Positions 26,325 through 35,224 of a DNA stretch of 64,000 nt are shown piece by piece. The DNA is taken from NCBI RefSeq assembly GCF_011752935.1, contig NZ_VWWO01000001.1, forward strand, positions 620,001-684,000, written 5' to 3'. The notes below the pieces were generated by a model, which was not told the DNA's origin, ran no database searches, and saw only the letters and a list, made by a program, of their open reading frames with translations. Numbering within the stretch: position 1 is the stretch's first letter; the number at the start of each line of letters is the position of its first letter. The stretch is from Chitinophaga sp. Cy-1792. GTDB lineage: Bacteria > Bacteroidota > Bacteroidia > Chitinophagales > Chitinophagaceae. The translations under genes were made by a program, and so were the position numbers.

Positions 26325-26367
26325 AAAACAGAAAAGGTCTCTACTGAGTAGAGACCTTTTCTGTTTT
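26325..26367. terminator. bidirectional terminator between the two peptidase genes
   Basis: AAAACAGAAAAGGTCTCTAC pairs perfectly over 20 bp with its complement around a 3-base TGA loop. A and T runs on both flanks let it serve both convergent genes; its right end overlaps the M28 gene stop codon by two bases. Confidence 0.85.
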
Positions 26368-27292
26368 AGTCTTTTTGCGAGACATCTATGAGTTTTATTA
26401 CCTCCAGGATTGTATTTACTGATCTGTAATAGAAGGAGTTATTTATCCGTCCATATTCGTCAGATACCTGGTGATAATCGGGATGATCTTCTACCCCAAA
26501 ATATAAAAACGGAATTTTCTGCTCATAAAAAGCACCCTGATCGCTTTGTTTAATCCAGTTATCGGCAGCAGGCCCATCAGGATCGTCATGGCCCTGTATC
26601 AGGTTAACAGTGGCTTTCTTAGCAGCTGCATCTACCACCTGTTTCAGAAAGGGCTGCACTTTCACTCCACATACGTATAGTTCATTTTTATCATTATGGG
26701 CGATCATATCCATATTAAAATCCATCAGAATACGCTTTACTGGTGGGCGTTTTACAAATTCCTGTGCACCTTTTAAGCCCTCTTCCTCTGCATCTGCTGC
26801 CAGGAAAATCATGGTATGTTTTGGTGGATGTGTTTTGAAGTATTTGGCGATGGCGAGCAATCCGCCCACACCGGAGGCATTATCATCTGCACCGTTATAA
26901 ATGCTGTCCTGGCCATTTTTATCTTTTGCGATCCCCAGATGATCATAGTGTGCGGAGATTACATATGCTTCTTCGTCTGCTGTTGCAGATGTACCAGGGA
27001 TATACCCATACAGGTTGGTACCCATGATATTCTTTCCACCAAGGTCGAAGTAAAACGGGTATTCGTAGGTACTATGATATCCTGAAAGTCCTATTTCCTG
27101 AAAGCGCTTAATGATATAAAACTGCGCCATCCTGCTACCGGCAGTGCCTACACGACGGCCCTGGTAGGCGTCAGAGGAAAGCGTACTGATATCCTTCATC
27201 AGCCGGATGGAATCTACTTTTTCCTGCGCCTTTCCAGGCACTAAAAACAGTATACCCACAGCAAATAAGATCCATTTCATAGTACATAACAT
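26366..27292 (-). CDS. secreted M28-family zinc aminopeptidase
   Basis: 308 residues with a signal peptide (about 1-22, MKWILFAVGILFLVPGKAQ after a short leader; the inner Met at residue 5 may be the true start). Metal-binding residues of the M28 family appear in order: AYVISAHYDHLGI (His and Asp), YNGADDNASGVGGLLA (bridging Asp), FLAADAEEEGLKGA (Glu pair), FNMDMIAHND (Asp) and EDHPDYHQVSDEY (His). These enzymes remove N-terminal residues from peptides in the periplasm or outside. Monocistronic. Confidence 0.92.
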   Translation of the reverse strand: MLCTMKWILFAVGILFLVPGKAQEKVDSIRLMKDISTLSSDAYQGRRVGTAGSRMAQFYIIKRFQEIGLSGYHSTYEYPFYFDLGGKNIMGTNLYGYIPGTSATADEEAYVISAHYDHLGIAKDKNGQDSIYNGADDNASGVGGLLAIAKYFKTHPPKHTMIFLAADAEEEGLKGAQEFVKRPPVKRILMDFNMDMIAHNDKNELYVCGVKVQPFLKQVVDAAAKKATVNLIQGHDDPDGPAADNWIKQSDQGAFYEQKIPFLYFGVEDHPDYHQVSDEYGRINNSFYYRSVNTILEVIKLIDVSQKD

Positions 27293-27345
27293 TTACTGCA
27301 ATGTACAAGTTATTTCGGGTGGGGAGAGATTAGAATTTTGTTGGA

Positions 27346-29478
27346 TTATTTCAGCAGCTGATAGGCGATAAAGCTACAGATGTAAGCCAGTGTTGTCATG
27401 TATACCAATTGTATCATCGGTATTTTCCATGAGTTGGTTTCTCTGCGTACAATCGCCATCGTACTCATACACTGCATGGCAAAAGCATAAAACAGCATCA
27501 GCGCAATACCTGTTGCCAGTGTATACATCGGCGTACCATCTGCCCTTTTTGCGGAAGCCATCTTTTCACGGAGTGTGGATTGGTTATCGTCCGGACTATC
27601 ACCCACACTGTAGAGGGTGGCCATTGTTCCTACGAATACTTCTCTTGCAGCGAAGGAGGTTATCAGTGCAATACCGATTTTCCAGTCAAAGCCCAGCGGC
27701 TTGATGGCCGGCTCAATCGCATGGCCAAGAATCCCTGCGTAAGAGTTGGAAAGCTTTTCTGACTGGAATGCATGTTTCAGACTGTCTGACGCCGGAGAAT
27801 CAGGCGTAGCGGCAGCCATCAATTGTTCATATTTCTGGTGAACAGGGTCCATTCGTTTTGCCGGGCCATAGGAAGCCAGGAACCAGAGAATAACGGAGAT
27901 CACCACAATTACTTTACCGGCATCGGTAATGAAGATCTTGGATTTCTCCAGCATGGTGATACCTACGTTCTTCCAGCGTGGCGCCCTGTATACAGGCAGT
28001 TCCATGATGAAATAACTCTTCTCTTTAATGCGCACAAACAGTTTCATCAGGGCCGCAATGAGAATGGCCATAAAGAAACCCAGCAGGTATAAAGCCATCA
28101 TGGCAAGTCCCTGCAGGCCCAGGAATCCAAAGATGCGCTTATCCGGTACTACCAGGGCGATCATCATGGTATAAATGGGTAACCTGGCGGAGCAGCTCAT
28201 CAGCGGCGTTACCAGTATGGTTATCAGTCTTTCTTTCTTGTTTTCGATGGTACGTGTAGCCATGATTGCCGGCACGGCACAGGCTACACCGCTGATCAGT
28301 GGCATGACTGATTTACCGTTGAGTCCCACCTGACGCATTAATCTGTCTGTCAGGAAGCTGATACGCGCCATATAGCCGGTATCTTCCAATACGGTGATCA
28401 ATCCGAAAAGAATGGCGATCTGCGGTACAAATACAGCAAATCCGCTCACCCCGGCCAGTATACCATTGATGAATACATCTGTGACTTTATTATCCGGCAG
28501 TATGCCACCGAGCCATCCGCTTAAACCGCTGAACATTCCTTCTATCCAGCCCATTGGATAACTGGCCAGCCAGAAGATGCTCTGGAAAAGCAGGAACATC
28601 ACCACCAGCAGGATTACATATCCCCAGAAGCGGTGGAGTAATAAGTCATCGATTTTTTCAGAGCGTAATTGTTTCTGCAGCGGGTCTGCTTCTACTACGG
28701 TAGATTTCATGATTTGCTTGATACGGGCGTACCTTTGCATAATCTCTTCCGCCTGAACTTTTGTTTTATTGAACTGGCTTTCCTTCAGTGCCTGTTTGAT
28801 GGCCGATTTCTGACCATCGTTCAGGAAGCTCAGCTCATCGCTGTTAACGGCCACGTGTAAGGCAGCGTAATCACTTCTGCAAAGCGTAAATTTCTTCACA
28901 TCTTCTATCGCAGCTTTTGCCAGATTCAGATTATCTATAAAATCACGGGCAGGAACAGCATATTTTCCTTTTTCTGACTGCTCGATGATTTTCTTGAGGT
29001 CTGCCAACCCTTTGTTTTTTCTGGGGTTAATGGCTACTACCGGCACACCCAGTTCTCTTTCCAGTCCATCCAGGTCGATTTCCACACCCTTTTTGCGGGC
29101 GATGTCCATCATCGTCAGTGCGATGATAACCGGCATTTTCAGATCGATGATCTGGGAGCAGAAAAGGAGATTACGTTTCAGGTTGGAGGCATCGGCTACA
29201 ATAATTACCAGGTCTGGTGCTTCGGATGCATTTACGTTGATGAGCACATCATAGGTCACGTATTCGTCCGCACTTTTAGGGTACAGGCTGTAGGTTCCAG
29301 GCAGGTCGATCACATTGGCCGAAAGTCCGGGTGCAATAGTAGCACTACCCGTTTTTTTATCAACGGTTACACCAGGAAAGTTACTAACCTTCTGGTTTAA
29401 GCCTGTAAGTGCATTAAAAAGGGAGCTTTTTCCACTATTCGGATTTCCTACCAACGCAATATTTAATGGTGCCTGCAT
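27346..29478 (-). CDS. feoB: ferrous iron transport protein B
   Basis: 710 residues. Residues 1 to about 170 are the G domain: GNPNSGKSSLFNALTG (G1), VSNFPGVTVDKKTG (G2) and DLPGTYSLYP (G3). A helical spacer follows (to about 280), then two Gate domains and about nine to ten membrane helices, with the conserved PLISGVACAVPAIMATRTI and ITSFAAREVFVGTMATLYSVG segments. It imports Fe2+ across the inner membrane with GTP-dependent gating. FeoA-type helper genes are usually next to or fused with feoB; here the only FeoA-like gene in the window is 27 kb away (56443). On the minus strand TAACTTTG (29533-29526) resembles a -7 element. Confidence 0.95.
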   Translation of the reverse strand: MQAPLNIALVGNPNSGKSSLFNALTGLNQKVSNFPGVTVDKKTGSATIAPGLSANVIDLPGTYSLYPKSADEYVTYDVLINVNASEAPDLVIIVADASNLKRNLLFCSQIIDLKMPVIIALTMMDIARKKGVEIDLDGLERELGVPVVAINPRKNKGLADLKKIIEQSEKGKYAVPARDFIDNLNLAKAAIEDVKKFTLCRSDYAALHVAVNSDELSFLNDGQKSAIKQALKESQFNKTKVQAEEIMQRYARIKQIMKSTVVEADPLQKQLRSEKIDDLLLHRFWGYVILLVVMFLLFQSIFWLASYPMGWIEGMFSGLSGWLGGILPDNKVTDVFINGILAGVSGFAVFVPQIAILFGLITVLEDTGYMARISFLTDRLMRQVGLNGKSVMPLISGVACAVPAIMATRTIENKKERLITILVTPLMSCSARLPIYTMMIALVVPDKRIFGFLGLQGLAMMALYLLGFFMAILIAALMKLFVRIKEKSYFIMELPVYRAPRWKNVGITMLEKSKIFITDAGKVIVVISVILWFLASYGPAKRMDPVHQKYEQLMAAATPDSPASDSLKHAFQSEKLSNSYAGILGHAIEPAIKPLGFDWKIGIALITSFAAREVFVGTMATLYSVGDSPDDNQSTLREKMASAKRADGTPMYTLATGIALMLFYAFAMQCMSTMAIVRRETNSWKIPMIQLVYMTTLAYICSFIAYQLLK

Positions 29479-29592
29479 TCCTTACCTGTCCTGTTAATTA
29501 TAGTTTGAGATAATTGCCGAAGCCGCAAAGTTACATATAATAAAACAGGCGGAATGATCCAATCGGGAAAAAAGCAGGTATTAACATAAATA

Positions 29593-29620
29593 AAAAGACC
29601 CTGGTATAAACCAGAGTCTT
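29593..29620 (-). terminator. terminator of the padR-pspC operon
   Basis: AAGACCCTGGT and ACCAGAGTCTT form a stem with one mismatch and a short loop. In the minus direction it is followed by TTTTTATTT, fitting an intrinsic terminator for the PspC gene. Confidence 0.75.
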
Positions 29621-29657
29621 ACATATATTTAATTTTAACACTTTTTATATTTCGGCA

Positions 29658-31367
29658 TTAACCGTGATAACGGTATTGGCTTTCTGCAGAATCTTTTGCG
29701 TTCCTGTTGTTAACATCAATTTTCACGCGGGAGGTATCGTCGTGTGACTTAACGCTCGTATCCTCCTGTAATTGAAGGCCATCGCTGGTAGACTCCATTC
29801 TGTAGTGGCGGCGGTGATGTCTGAACCGGAAATCACCAAAACCGTCGAAATCGAAGTTATCACCCACTACATAATTGTAAGTATCAGGACTAAGGCTGTT
29901 ATAGATATTTTCTTCTACATCCAGGTGTTTGCCTTTCGGAACTTCTACGTTTACAATGAGGCGTTGCAGGCGGTACCTGGTATTTTTGGTGATACCGAAG
30001 CCCAATGGCAGTACTATTACAGAATCTTTCTGTGCGATACTGTAAATGATAGCACTTGCATTGTTCTGTGCATCGCCCGGGTTGCGACCTTTTGCAAAAC
30101 GTACCAGTTTCAGATGGAAGTCGTTATCCGGGCTCTGGCTGATTCTCAGGCGTACATCAGGAATAAGCATGGTATCTGTCGCGTTGAAATCTTCCATCCA
30201 ATCACCAAAGTCGATATCATCATTATTATCCAGGATGGATAATCTTGGCCCTGCTTTCAGGTACAGCTTACCAGCTTTGGGCTGTGTAATGGCCACATTT
30301 TCAACGGTGGTAGAGCTTCTGCGGGTTTCTCTGCCCAACTGTCCTGCCACAATAATGGCGAACACCAGACCAAGAATCCAGAGGAAAGTCAGCGTAGGCG
30401 TTACATAGCGTACAGACAGTCTGGAGCCGGTAGCTACGCGGATCAGGAAGATGACCAGTGCCAGTACCGGGATACCGATGAGGAGGCCGGTGGCTGCCCA
30501 GAACATAACCGTCTGGCTTCCGCTGGAGAATGCGAGTGACTGGAACGGAATTATGGCCGCAGAATACATGGTGAGCACAATGCCCAATACCACCAGAACG
30601 AACAGTAATACGATGGCAAAGAAGATAAAGAAGCTCTTGCTGATAGCAGTGATTACTTTACCTAAACCTCTTGCCAATCCCAGGAAGAAGCGTTCAAAAT
30701 CGCTACCTATTTGTTTTCCGCGGCCCTGAGAAAAATTTCGGATATCATTTCCGGCATTTTTAAACTGGCCTTTTAAGCTATTGATTTCTTCCTGTACGGT
30801 ATTCTTGATATTATTCAGATCTACCTTCTCCCCTCTCATTTCCAGCTTTTCAGCGGCGGTTTCAGCATAAGGTGTTGCAATCCAGAGGATAACATACACT
30901 ACAGCCGCAGCACCAAAGGAGCCAAGTACAAGCAGTGCAAATACTACACGGAAGATCACCGGGTCCAGGTTGAAATAGGCACCTAATCCACCACAAACAC
31001 CACTTAATACTTTATTGTCCGGGTCGCGGTAAAAGCGTTTACGCGGGCGTGGTTCGAAGGTATCGTTATTGGATTTCTGTTGTTGTTGCTGATCTTTAGG
31101 CGCTGCCTCGTCGAACTGCTCAGGTGTACCCATGGAGAGTTTCACCGCTTCCACGTCTGCGTCTGTGATACAATGTGCACCATTTTTCAGTCTATCCTGA
31201 AATACTTCAGCGATACGGGATTCAATATCTGTGACAATTTCATCACCACCTTCCTCCCTTGCGAAGTATCTTTTAAGGCTGTCCAGGTACTGGCGAAGCA
31301 CCTCGTAGGCGCTGTCCTCAATTGGGATCAACCTGCCTGACAGATTTATGTTGATAATCTTTTTCAT
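29658..31367 (-). CDS. PspC-domain multi-pass membrane protein
   Basis: 569 residues. Residues 1-95 hold a helical cytoplasmic part (SLKRYFAREEGGDEIVTDIESRIAEVF, KLSMGTPEQFDEA). A PspC domain follows (about 105-170, with FYRDPDNKVLSGVCGGLGAYFNLDP). Three further membrane helices lie at about 235-340, and a periplasmic beta-rich C-terminal domain (370-530) includes KAGPRLSILDNND and VNVEVPKGKHLDVEENI, similar in style to LiaF/DUF-type envelope sensors. The histidine-rich tail RFRHHRRHYRMES is notable. PspC proteins respond to membrane stress. It is co-transcribed with the PadR gene just upstream (35-base gap), a pairing common in Bacteroidota. Confidence 0.88.
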   Translation of the reverse strand: MKKIININLSGRLIPIEDSAYEVLRQYLDSLKRYFAREEGGDEIVTDIESRIAEVFQDRLKNGAHCITDADVEAVKLSMGTPEQFDEAAPKDQQQQQKSNNDTFEPRPRKRFYRDPDNKVLSGVCGGLGAYFNLDPVIFRVVFALLVLGSFGAAAVVYVILWIATPYAETAAEKLEMRGEKVDLNNIKNTVQEEINSLKGQFKNAGNDIRNFSQGRGKQIGSDFERFFLGLARGLGKVITAISKSFFIFFAIVLLFVLVVLGIVLTMYSAAIIPFQSLAFSSGSQTVMFWAATGLLIGIPVLALVIFLIRVATGSRLSVRYVTPTLTFLWILGLVFAIIVAGQLGRETRRSSTTVENVAITQPKAGKLYLKAGPRLSILDNNDDIDFGDWMEDFNATDTMLIPDVRLRISQSPDNDFHLKLVRFAKGRNPGDAQNNASAIIYSIAQKDSVIVLPLGFGITKNTRYRLQRLIVNVEVPKGKHLDVEENIYNSLSPDTYNYVVGDNFDFDGFGDFRFRHHRRHYRMESTSDGLQLQEDTSVKSHDDTSRVKIDVNNRNAKDSAESQYRYHG

Positions 31368-31402
31368 TTTATGTGATTTTGGGTTTTAGGTAAAAGGCGT
31401 GA

Positions 31403-31741
31403 TTAGATGTTACTACTATTTTGAGTCAGCTGATGTACCGCATTAGCCAGTTCGTTCCAGGTTGCTTCCAGTTCCTTATAGAAGAGTTCTCCTTTTTCGG
31501 TCATGGAAAAATATTTGCGGGGTGGTCCTGAACTACTTTCTACCCAGCGGTAGGTAAGCAATTCTGCATTTTTTAATCTGGTCAATAAAGGATAAAGTGT
31601 GCCCTCCAGGATGTCCAGTTTCGCCTCTTTCATCTTCTCAATGATGTCTGAAGGGTAAGCTTCTCCTTGCTTGATGATAGAGAGGATACAGAATTCCAGT
31701 ACCCCCTTCCTCATCTGCGATTGTGTGTTATCAATGTTCAT
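31403..31741 (-). CDS. PadR-family transcriptional regulator
   Basis: 112 residues, one winged helix plus C-terminal dimer helix. Family motifs are RKGVLEFCILSIIKQGEAYPSDI, the recognition region DILEGTLYPLLTRLKNAELL and SSSGPPRKYFSMTEKG. PadR proteins are repressors relieved by small ligands or membrane stress. It lies directly upstream of the PspC gene and is preceded by a good promoter, so it likely autoregulates the pair. Confidence 0.92.
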   Translation of the reverse strand: MNIDNTQSQMRKGVLEFCILSIIKQGEAYPSDIIEKMKEAKLDILEGTLYPLLTRLKNAELLTYRWVESSSGPPRKYFSMTEKGELFYKELEATWNELANAVHQLTQNSSNI

Positions 31742-31804
31742 GGCAAGTGAGCTTTTGTTATCTTAATGGTGGTTGGTTGAAACCTTATTCTCAACCTAAC
31801 AATA

Positions 31805-31835
31805 CAAATGTAGGAAGAAATTTACTACTATGCAA
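31805..31835 (-). promoter_or_regulatory. promoter of padR-pspC (TTG-N20-TACATTTG)
   Basis: Read on the minus strand, TTG (31835-31833), a 20-base spacer and TACATTTG (31812-31805) match the Bacteroidota -33/-7 consensus. The start codon is 64 bases downstream. Confidence 0.65.
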
Positions 31836-31988
31836 TACACAATACCATATAAAGCAAAATAACTTGCTTTGAATATTACCTCAATTGATGTTGCAACATC
31901 AACATTTATAAGAACTTACACCAACTTATATAATCTATTTATAATAAGAATATTATGGATGAACGGTAAAAAACAAGGATAAGCTATT

Positions 31989-32004
31989 GTTAAAGCGCTT
32001 TAAC
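31989..32004. promoter_or_regulatory. 16-bp perfect palindrome, LacI-type operator candidate
   Basis: GTTAAAGCGCTTTAAC is fully symmetric and lies 69 bases before the start of the small secreted protein gene at 32073, in the padR-facing divergent region. The AAAGCGCTTT core resembles LacI/GalR-family operators. No such regulator is nearby. Confidence 0.45.
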
Positions 32005-32023
32005 ATTTTTTTAATTGGCATGC

Positions 32024-32037
32024 ATGATAATTATCAT
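32024..32037. promoter_or_regulatory. 14-bp palindrome resembling a Fur-type site
   Basis: ATGATAATTATCAT is a perfect palindrome just upstream of a -7-like element (TATTTTTG, 32048-32055) and of the gene at 32073. TGATAATTATCA is close to the half-sites of the Fur consensus but shorter than a full 19-bp box. Confidence 0.4.
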
Positions 32038-32072
32038 TTTCCTCAGTTATTTTTGTGATGACGGCTAATTAT

Positions 32073-32366
32073 ATGAAAAGAGCGATCGGCATATTTCTGT
32101 TGGCACTCATGGTGTCTCAACTTCTTCCTATAAAAGAGGTTGGAAAGATCCTGTTCAATAATCAGATTGTCGAAGAACATCCGGTAGAAGGAGGTGATCA
32201 TATTAAGATTGCAAAGGAGTTAAAGTTCTGCAATTGGTCGGACGAGTTATTAAAACTTAGTCCGCTTTTAGAATTGAACACCGTCCGTTTTTTATCCAAC
32301 GAAGATATTCCTAACAGTCCTGCCCAGGAAATACACTGCCCCCCTCCAAACATCTTCATGGCCTGA
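32073..32366 (+). CDS. small exported protein of unknown function upstream of SulP/carbonic anhydrase
   Basis: 97 residues from ATG 32073 (an ATG 18 bases upstream is possible). The N-terminus MKRAIGIFLLALMVSQLLP is a signal peptide or anchor. The following part, KEVGKILFNNQIVEEHPVE, is reminiscent of short Bacteroidota periplasmic proteins found near transport genes, but I cannot name a family. Two Cys (FCNWSDELL, IHCPPPN) and one internal His are present. It has its own operator-like palindromes and lies 253 bases before the SulP gene, so whether it belongs to that system is uncertain. Confidence 0.65.
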   Translation: MKRAIGIFLLALMVSQLLPIKEVGKILFNNQIVEEHPVEGGDHIKIAKELKFCNWSDELLKLSPLLELNTVRFLSNEDIPNSPAQEIHCPPPNIFMA

Positions 32367-32619
32367 TTACATAGTACGCTGACTGCGAAGCAGTACGGCA
32401 CCTCTAATTATTACATTTTTATTTAACGCTTTATTTGTCGCTACGCGCGGATCATCGTGTGTCTATTACTGTGGTATTGTCAATACCGGTATCAGATACG
32501 TTGTGCATGTCCGTTTCTGTAGCTCTTTAATCTGGTGGGTTTAATACTTCCACGGTTGCGGCATCGTTGTGTGCTGTCGATCCGGGAGTCTGATCCTTCA
32601 TCTGGAAAATCTTATTGCC

Positions 32620-34254
32620 ATGAACAAACAGACATCCATCTTTTCGAACATAAAAGGCGACTTATCCGCCGGTCTTGTAGTTTTCCTCATTGCTGTGCCG
32701 TTGTGTTTAGGTATTGCCCTGGCCTCCGGCGCGCCACTCTTTGCCGGCATGATTGCCGGTATTATTGGCGGTATCGTAATAGGATTCTTCAGCGGATCAC
32801 AGCTGAGTGTCAGCGGCCCTGCCGCCGGACTCACCGCCGTGGTATTAACCGCCATTACCAAGCTGGGCGCATTCGACGTATTTCTGCTGGCAGTAGTCAT
32901 TGCAGGAGCCATTCAGCTGGTGTTCGGTCTTGTAAAGGCCGGCACCGTAGCCAACTATTTCCCGTCCAACGTTATTACGGGAATGTTGACAGCCATTGGT
33001 ATCATCATCATCATGAAGCAGCTGCCTTATGCCTTTGGGTATGACAAAAGCAGCGACAACGCATATGCGTTCATTGATGCAGAGCACACACTCTTTGCAG
33101 CCTTTAACCATATCAGCCTGGGGGCTACCATTATAACCTGTATATCTGTATTAATTATTCTGTATTGGAGCAAAATACCCAAAGTCAGCGTAGTGCCGGC
33201 GCCACTGGTGGCAGTTATTGCAGGAATCATCCTGAACAAGGCTTTCTCCGGTAGTGCCGTGCTGGCCCTGGGTGCCAATCACCTGGTGAGTTTGCCGGTA
33301 CCCGGCAGCATCGATGATTTCCTCGGCCAGTTTACCTTACCTCGTTTCAGTGCTATTGCCAACAAGGAAGTGTGGCTGGTAGCCATTACGGTAGCTATCG
33401 TGGCCTCCGTGGAAACATTGCTCAACGTAGAGGCAACAGACAAGCTCGATCCGCTGAAACGCCACACCTCTCCCAACAGAGAGCTCAAAGCACAAGGTAT
33501 TGGTAACATTATCAGCGGACTGATCGGCGGCTTACCGATTACCTCTGTAATTGTAAGGTCCAGCGCCAACATCAACGCCGGTGGCCGCACCAAGCTGGCC
33601 TCCATGTCACATGGTATATTACTGCTGGTATGTACCGCACTGATCGCACCGTTTCTGAATATGATACCACTGGCTACCCTGGCGGCTGTACTGCTGGTAA
33701 CCGGTTATAAACTCTGTAAGATCTCCATCTTTAAAGAGATGTTCAAAAATGGAAAGTACCAGTGGGTGCCTTTTGTGGCAACAGTAGTAGCTATTGTTTT
33801 TACTGACCTGCTGATCGGTATCGGTATCGGTATGGCTGTGAGTGTCATCGCGATCCTCAGAGGAAACATGAAAAGCTCTTACTTCTTTCGCAAAGAGAAA
33901 TATCAGCATGGCGACAGCATCCGCCTGGAACTGGCACAGGAAGTTTCTTTCCTGAACAAAGCCAGCATCCTGCTTACGCTGGACCATCTGCCTGCAAATA
34001 CAACTGTTATCATAGACGCTACCAAAACGGCCTATATAGATTTCGATGTATTGCAGACCATCCGCGAATTCAAGGAAATAAAAGCACAACAGAAAAATAT
34101 CTCTGTAGTACTAACGGGTTTCAAGGATGTATATAATATCCAGAACACCCCAAACTTATCAGCAGATCAACAAGTGAAGATGACTAACGGACATGTACAC
34201 ACGATTGCCTCTGGCACACACAATGATCTGCTTAAAGAATTACAATTGAATTAA
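32620..34254 (+). CDS. SulP-family inorganic anion transporter (probable bicarbonate or sulfate)
   Basis: 544 residues from the ATG at 32620; a longer frame from 32569 adds unlike residues and is rejected. About 10-12 membrane helices begin at IKGDLSAGLVVFLIAVPLCL, and SulP signatures include GSQLSVSGPAAGLTAVV and the conserved ELKAQGIGNIISGLIGGLPIT. A C-terminal STAS-like domain (about 440-535) has VIIDATKTAYIDFDVLQTI. With a beta-carbonic anhydrase gene 81 bases downstream, bicarbonate is the likeliest substrate, as in BicA-type systems. Sulfate is the alternative. Confidence 0.9.
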   Translation: MNKQTSIFSNIKGDLSAGLVVFLIAVPLCLGIALASGAPLFAGMIAGIIGGIVIGFFSGSQLSVSGPAAGLTAVVLTAITKLGAFDVFLLAVVIAGAIQLVFGLVKAGTVANYFPSNVITGMLTAIGIIIIMKQLPYAFGYDKSSDNAYAFIDAEHTLFAAFNHISLGATIITCISVLIILYWSKIPKVSVVPAPLVAVIAGIILNKAFSGSAVLALGANHLVSLPVPGSIDDFLGQFTLPRFSAIANKEVWLVAITVAIVASVETLLNVEATDKLDPLKRHTSPNRELKAQGIGNIISGLIGGLPITSVIVRSSANINAGGRTKLASMSHGILLLVCTALIAPFLNMIPLATLAAVLLVTGYKLCKISIFKEMFKNGKYQWVPFVATVVAIVFTDLLIGIGIGMAVSVIAILRGNMKSSYFFRKEKYQHGDSIRLELAQEVSFLNKASILLTLDHLPANTTVIIDATKTAYIDFDVLQTIREFKEIKAQQKNISVVLTGFKDVYNIQNTPNLSADQQVKMTNGHVHTIASGTHNDLLKELQLN

Positions 34255-34335
34255 AGAGGCATAATGATGATAGGAGAAAACACGGAAACCATGCTCCTTA
34301 TCGGACAATTATTTAAACATCTAAAAGAAGAAAAA

Positions 34336-35010
34336 ATGAAAACACTCGATAAAATTGCTCAAGCTAACATTACACCAAAACAAGCCCTCGACTTACTGAA
34401 AGCGGGCAATGTCCGCTTCGTCGAGAATTTACGCATAAACCGCAACCTGTTACAGATGGTGAATGACACCTCCAACGGACAATGGCCAATGGCGGCCATT
34501 GTCAGCTGTATGGATTCCCGCACCTCTGCTGAGCTGATCTTTGATCAGGGCCTGGGAGACATATTCAGTATTCGTTTAGCCGGAAACGTTATTTCCGAAA
34601 ACGTATTGGGTAGCCTGGAGTACGCTTGTAAAGTGGCTGGTTCCAAATTCATTGTGGTACTGGGTCATAGCAAATGCGGTGCGATCAAGGGTGCATGTGA
34701 TGCCGTAGAACTCGGCAACCTGACGGCCCTCCTCGGAAAAATCACCCCGGCAGTGTATGCGGAAAAAACCGTTAAGGAAGATAGAAATTCACATAACCCT
34801 GAATTTGTGGAAGCGGTATCCAGAATTCACGTAGAACGTTCTGTACAAGCCATTATGGACCAGAGTGTTATTCTCCGTGATATGATCCTGAAGGGAGAAA
34901 TCGGTATCATCGGCGCCAGCTATGATGTAGAAACCGGTGTTGTTGCTTTTATGGACCATACGCTGATCCTGGAAGGAATCACTGAAAATGCGACTGCCCT
35001 GGCAGTTTAA
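34336..35010 (+). CDS. beta-carbonic anhydrase
   Basis: 224 residues from ATG 34336; an upstream in-frame ATG at 34264 adds a non-family leader and is less likely. The zinc ligands of the beta class are in place: Cys58 and the Asp60-Arg dyad in VSCMDSRT, and His111 and Cys114 in LGHSKCGAIKGA. It interconverts CO2 and bicarbonate in the cytoplasm. Pairing with the SulP gene suggests that imported bicarbonate is converted for carboxylation or pH control. The transcript ends in a long hairpin at 35057-35125. Confidence 0.94.
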   Translation: MKTLDKIAQANITPKQALDLLKAGNVRFVENLRINRNLLQMVNDTSNGQWPMAAIVSCMDSRTSAELIFDQGLGDIFSIRLAGNVISENVLGSLEYACKVAGSKFIVVLGHSKCGAIKGACDAVELGNLTALLGKITPAVYAEKTVKEDRNSHNPEFVEAVSRIHVERSVQAIMDQSVILRDMILKGEIGIIGASYDVETGVVAFMDHTLILEGITENATALAV

Positions 35011-35056
35011 TATAAGAGCCTTTTATTAAGAAAAGGGAATGTCTGTGTTAAATCGG

Positions 35057-35125
35057 AACGGCGTTAACAGCGCCCGCCTGGCAATCGATTTAGGGGTGAT
35101 TGCCGGGTAGCTGTTAACAGCCGTT
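35057..35125. terminator. long hairpin after the carbonic anhydrase gene
   Basis: AACGGCGTTAACAGC pairs with GCTGTTAACAGCCGTT with one bulge, and an inner GGCAATC/GATTGCC stem extends it. TTTATTAC follows. Confidence 0.65.
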
Positions 35126-35162
35126 CTTTATTACTGTTGTTTAGTTGTAGTTTTATGTAAAT

Positions 35163-35195
35163 GAAAAGCGTCCCCACTTGTGTGGAGACGCTTTC
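35163..35195. terminator. terminator facing the aminotransferase gene
   Basis: GAAAAGCGTCCCCAC and GTGGAGACGCTTTC pair around a TTGT loop with one mismatch. It lies 30 bases beyond the stop of the aminotransferase gene on the minus strand and can serve both sides. Confidence 0.75.
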
Positions 35196-35224
35196 TTATT
35201 TATAATCAGTTTTCAGGCAGATGC

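Noticed and set aside
31989..32037. Riboswitch upstream of the small exported gene
   Set aside because: The structures are short symmetric DNA palindromes at or before the promoter, not a leader RNA fold.
32569..32619. Extended N-terminus of the SulP transporter
   Set aside because: The extra 17 residues are not family-like; ATG 32620 gives the usual short leader before helix 1.
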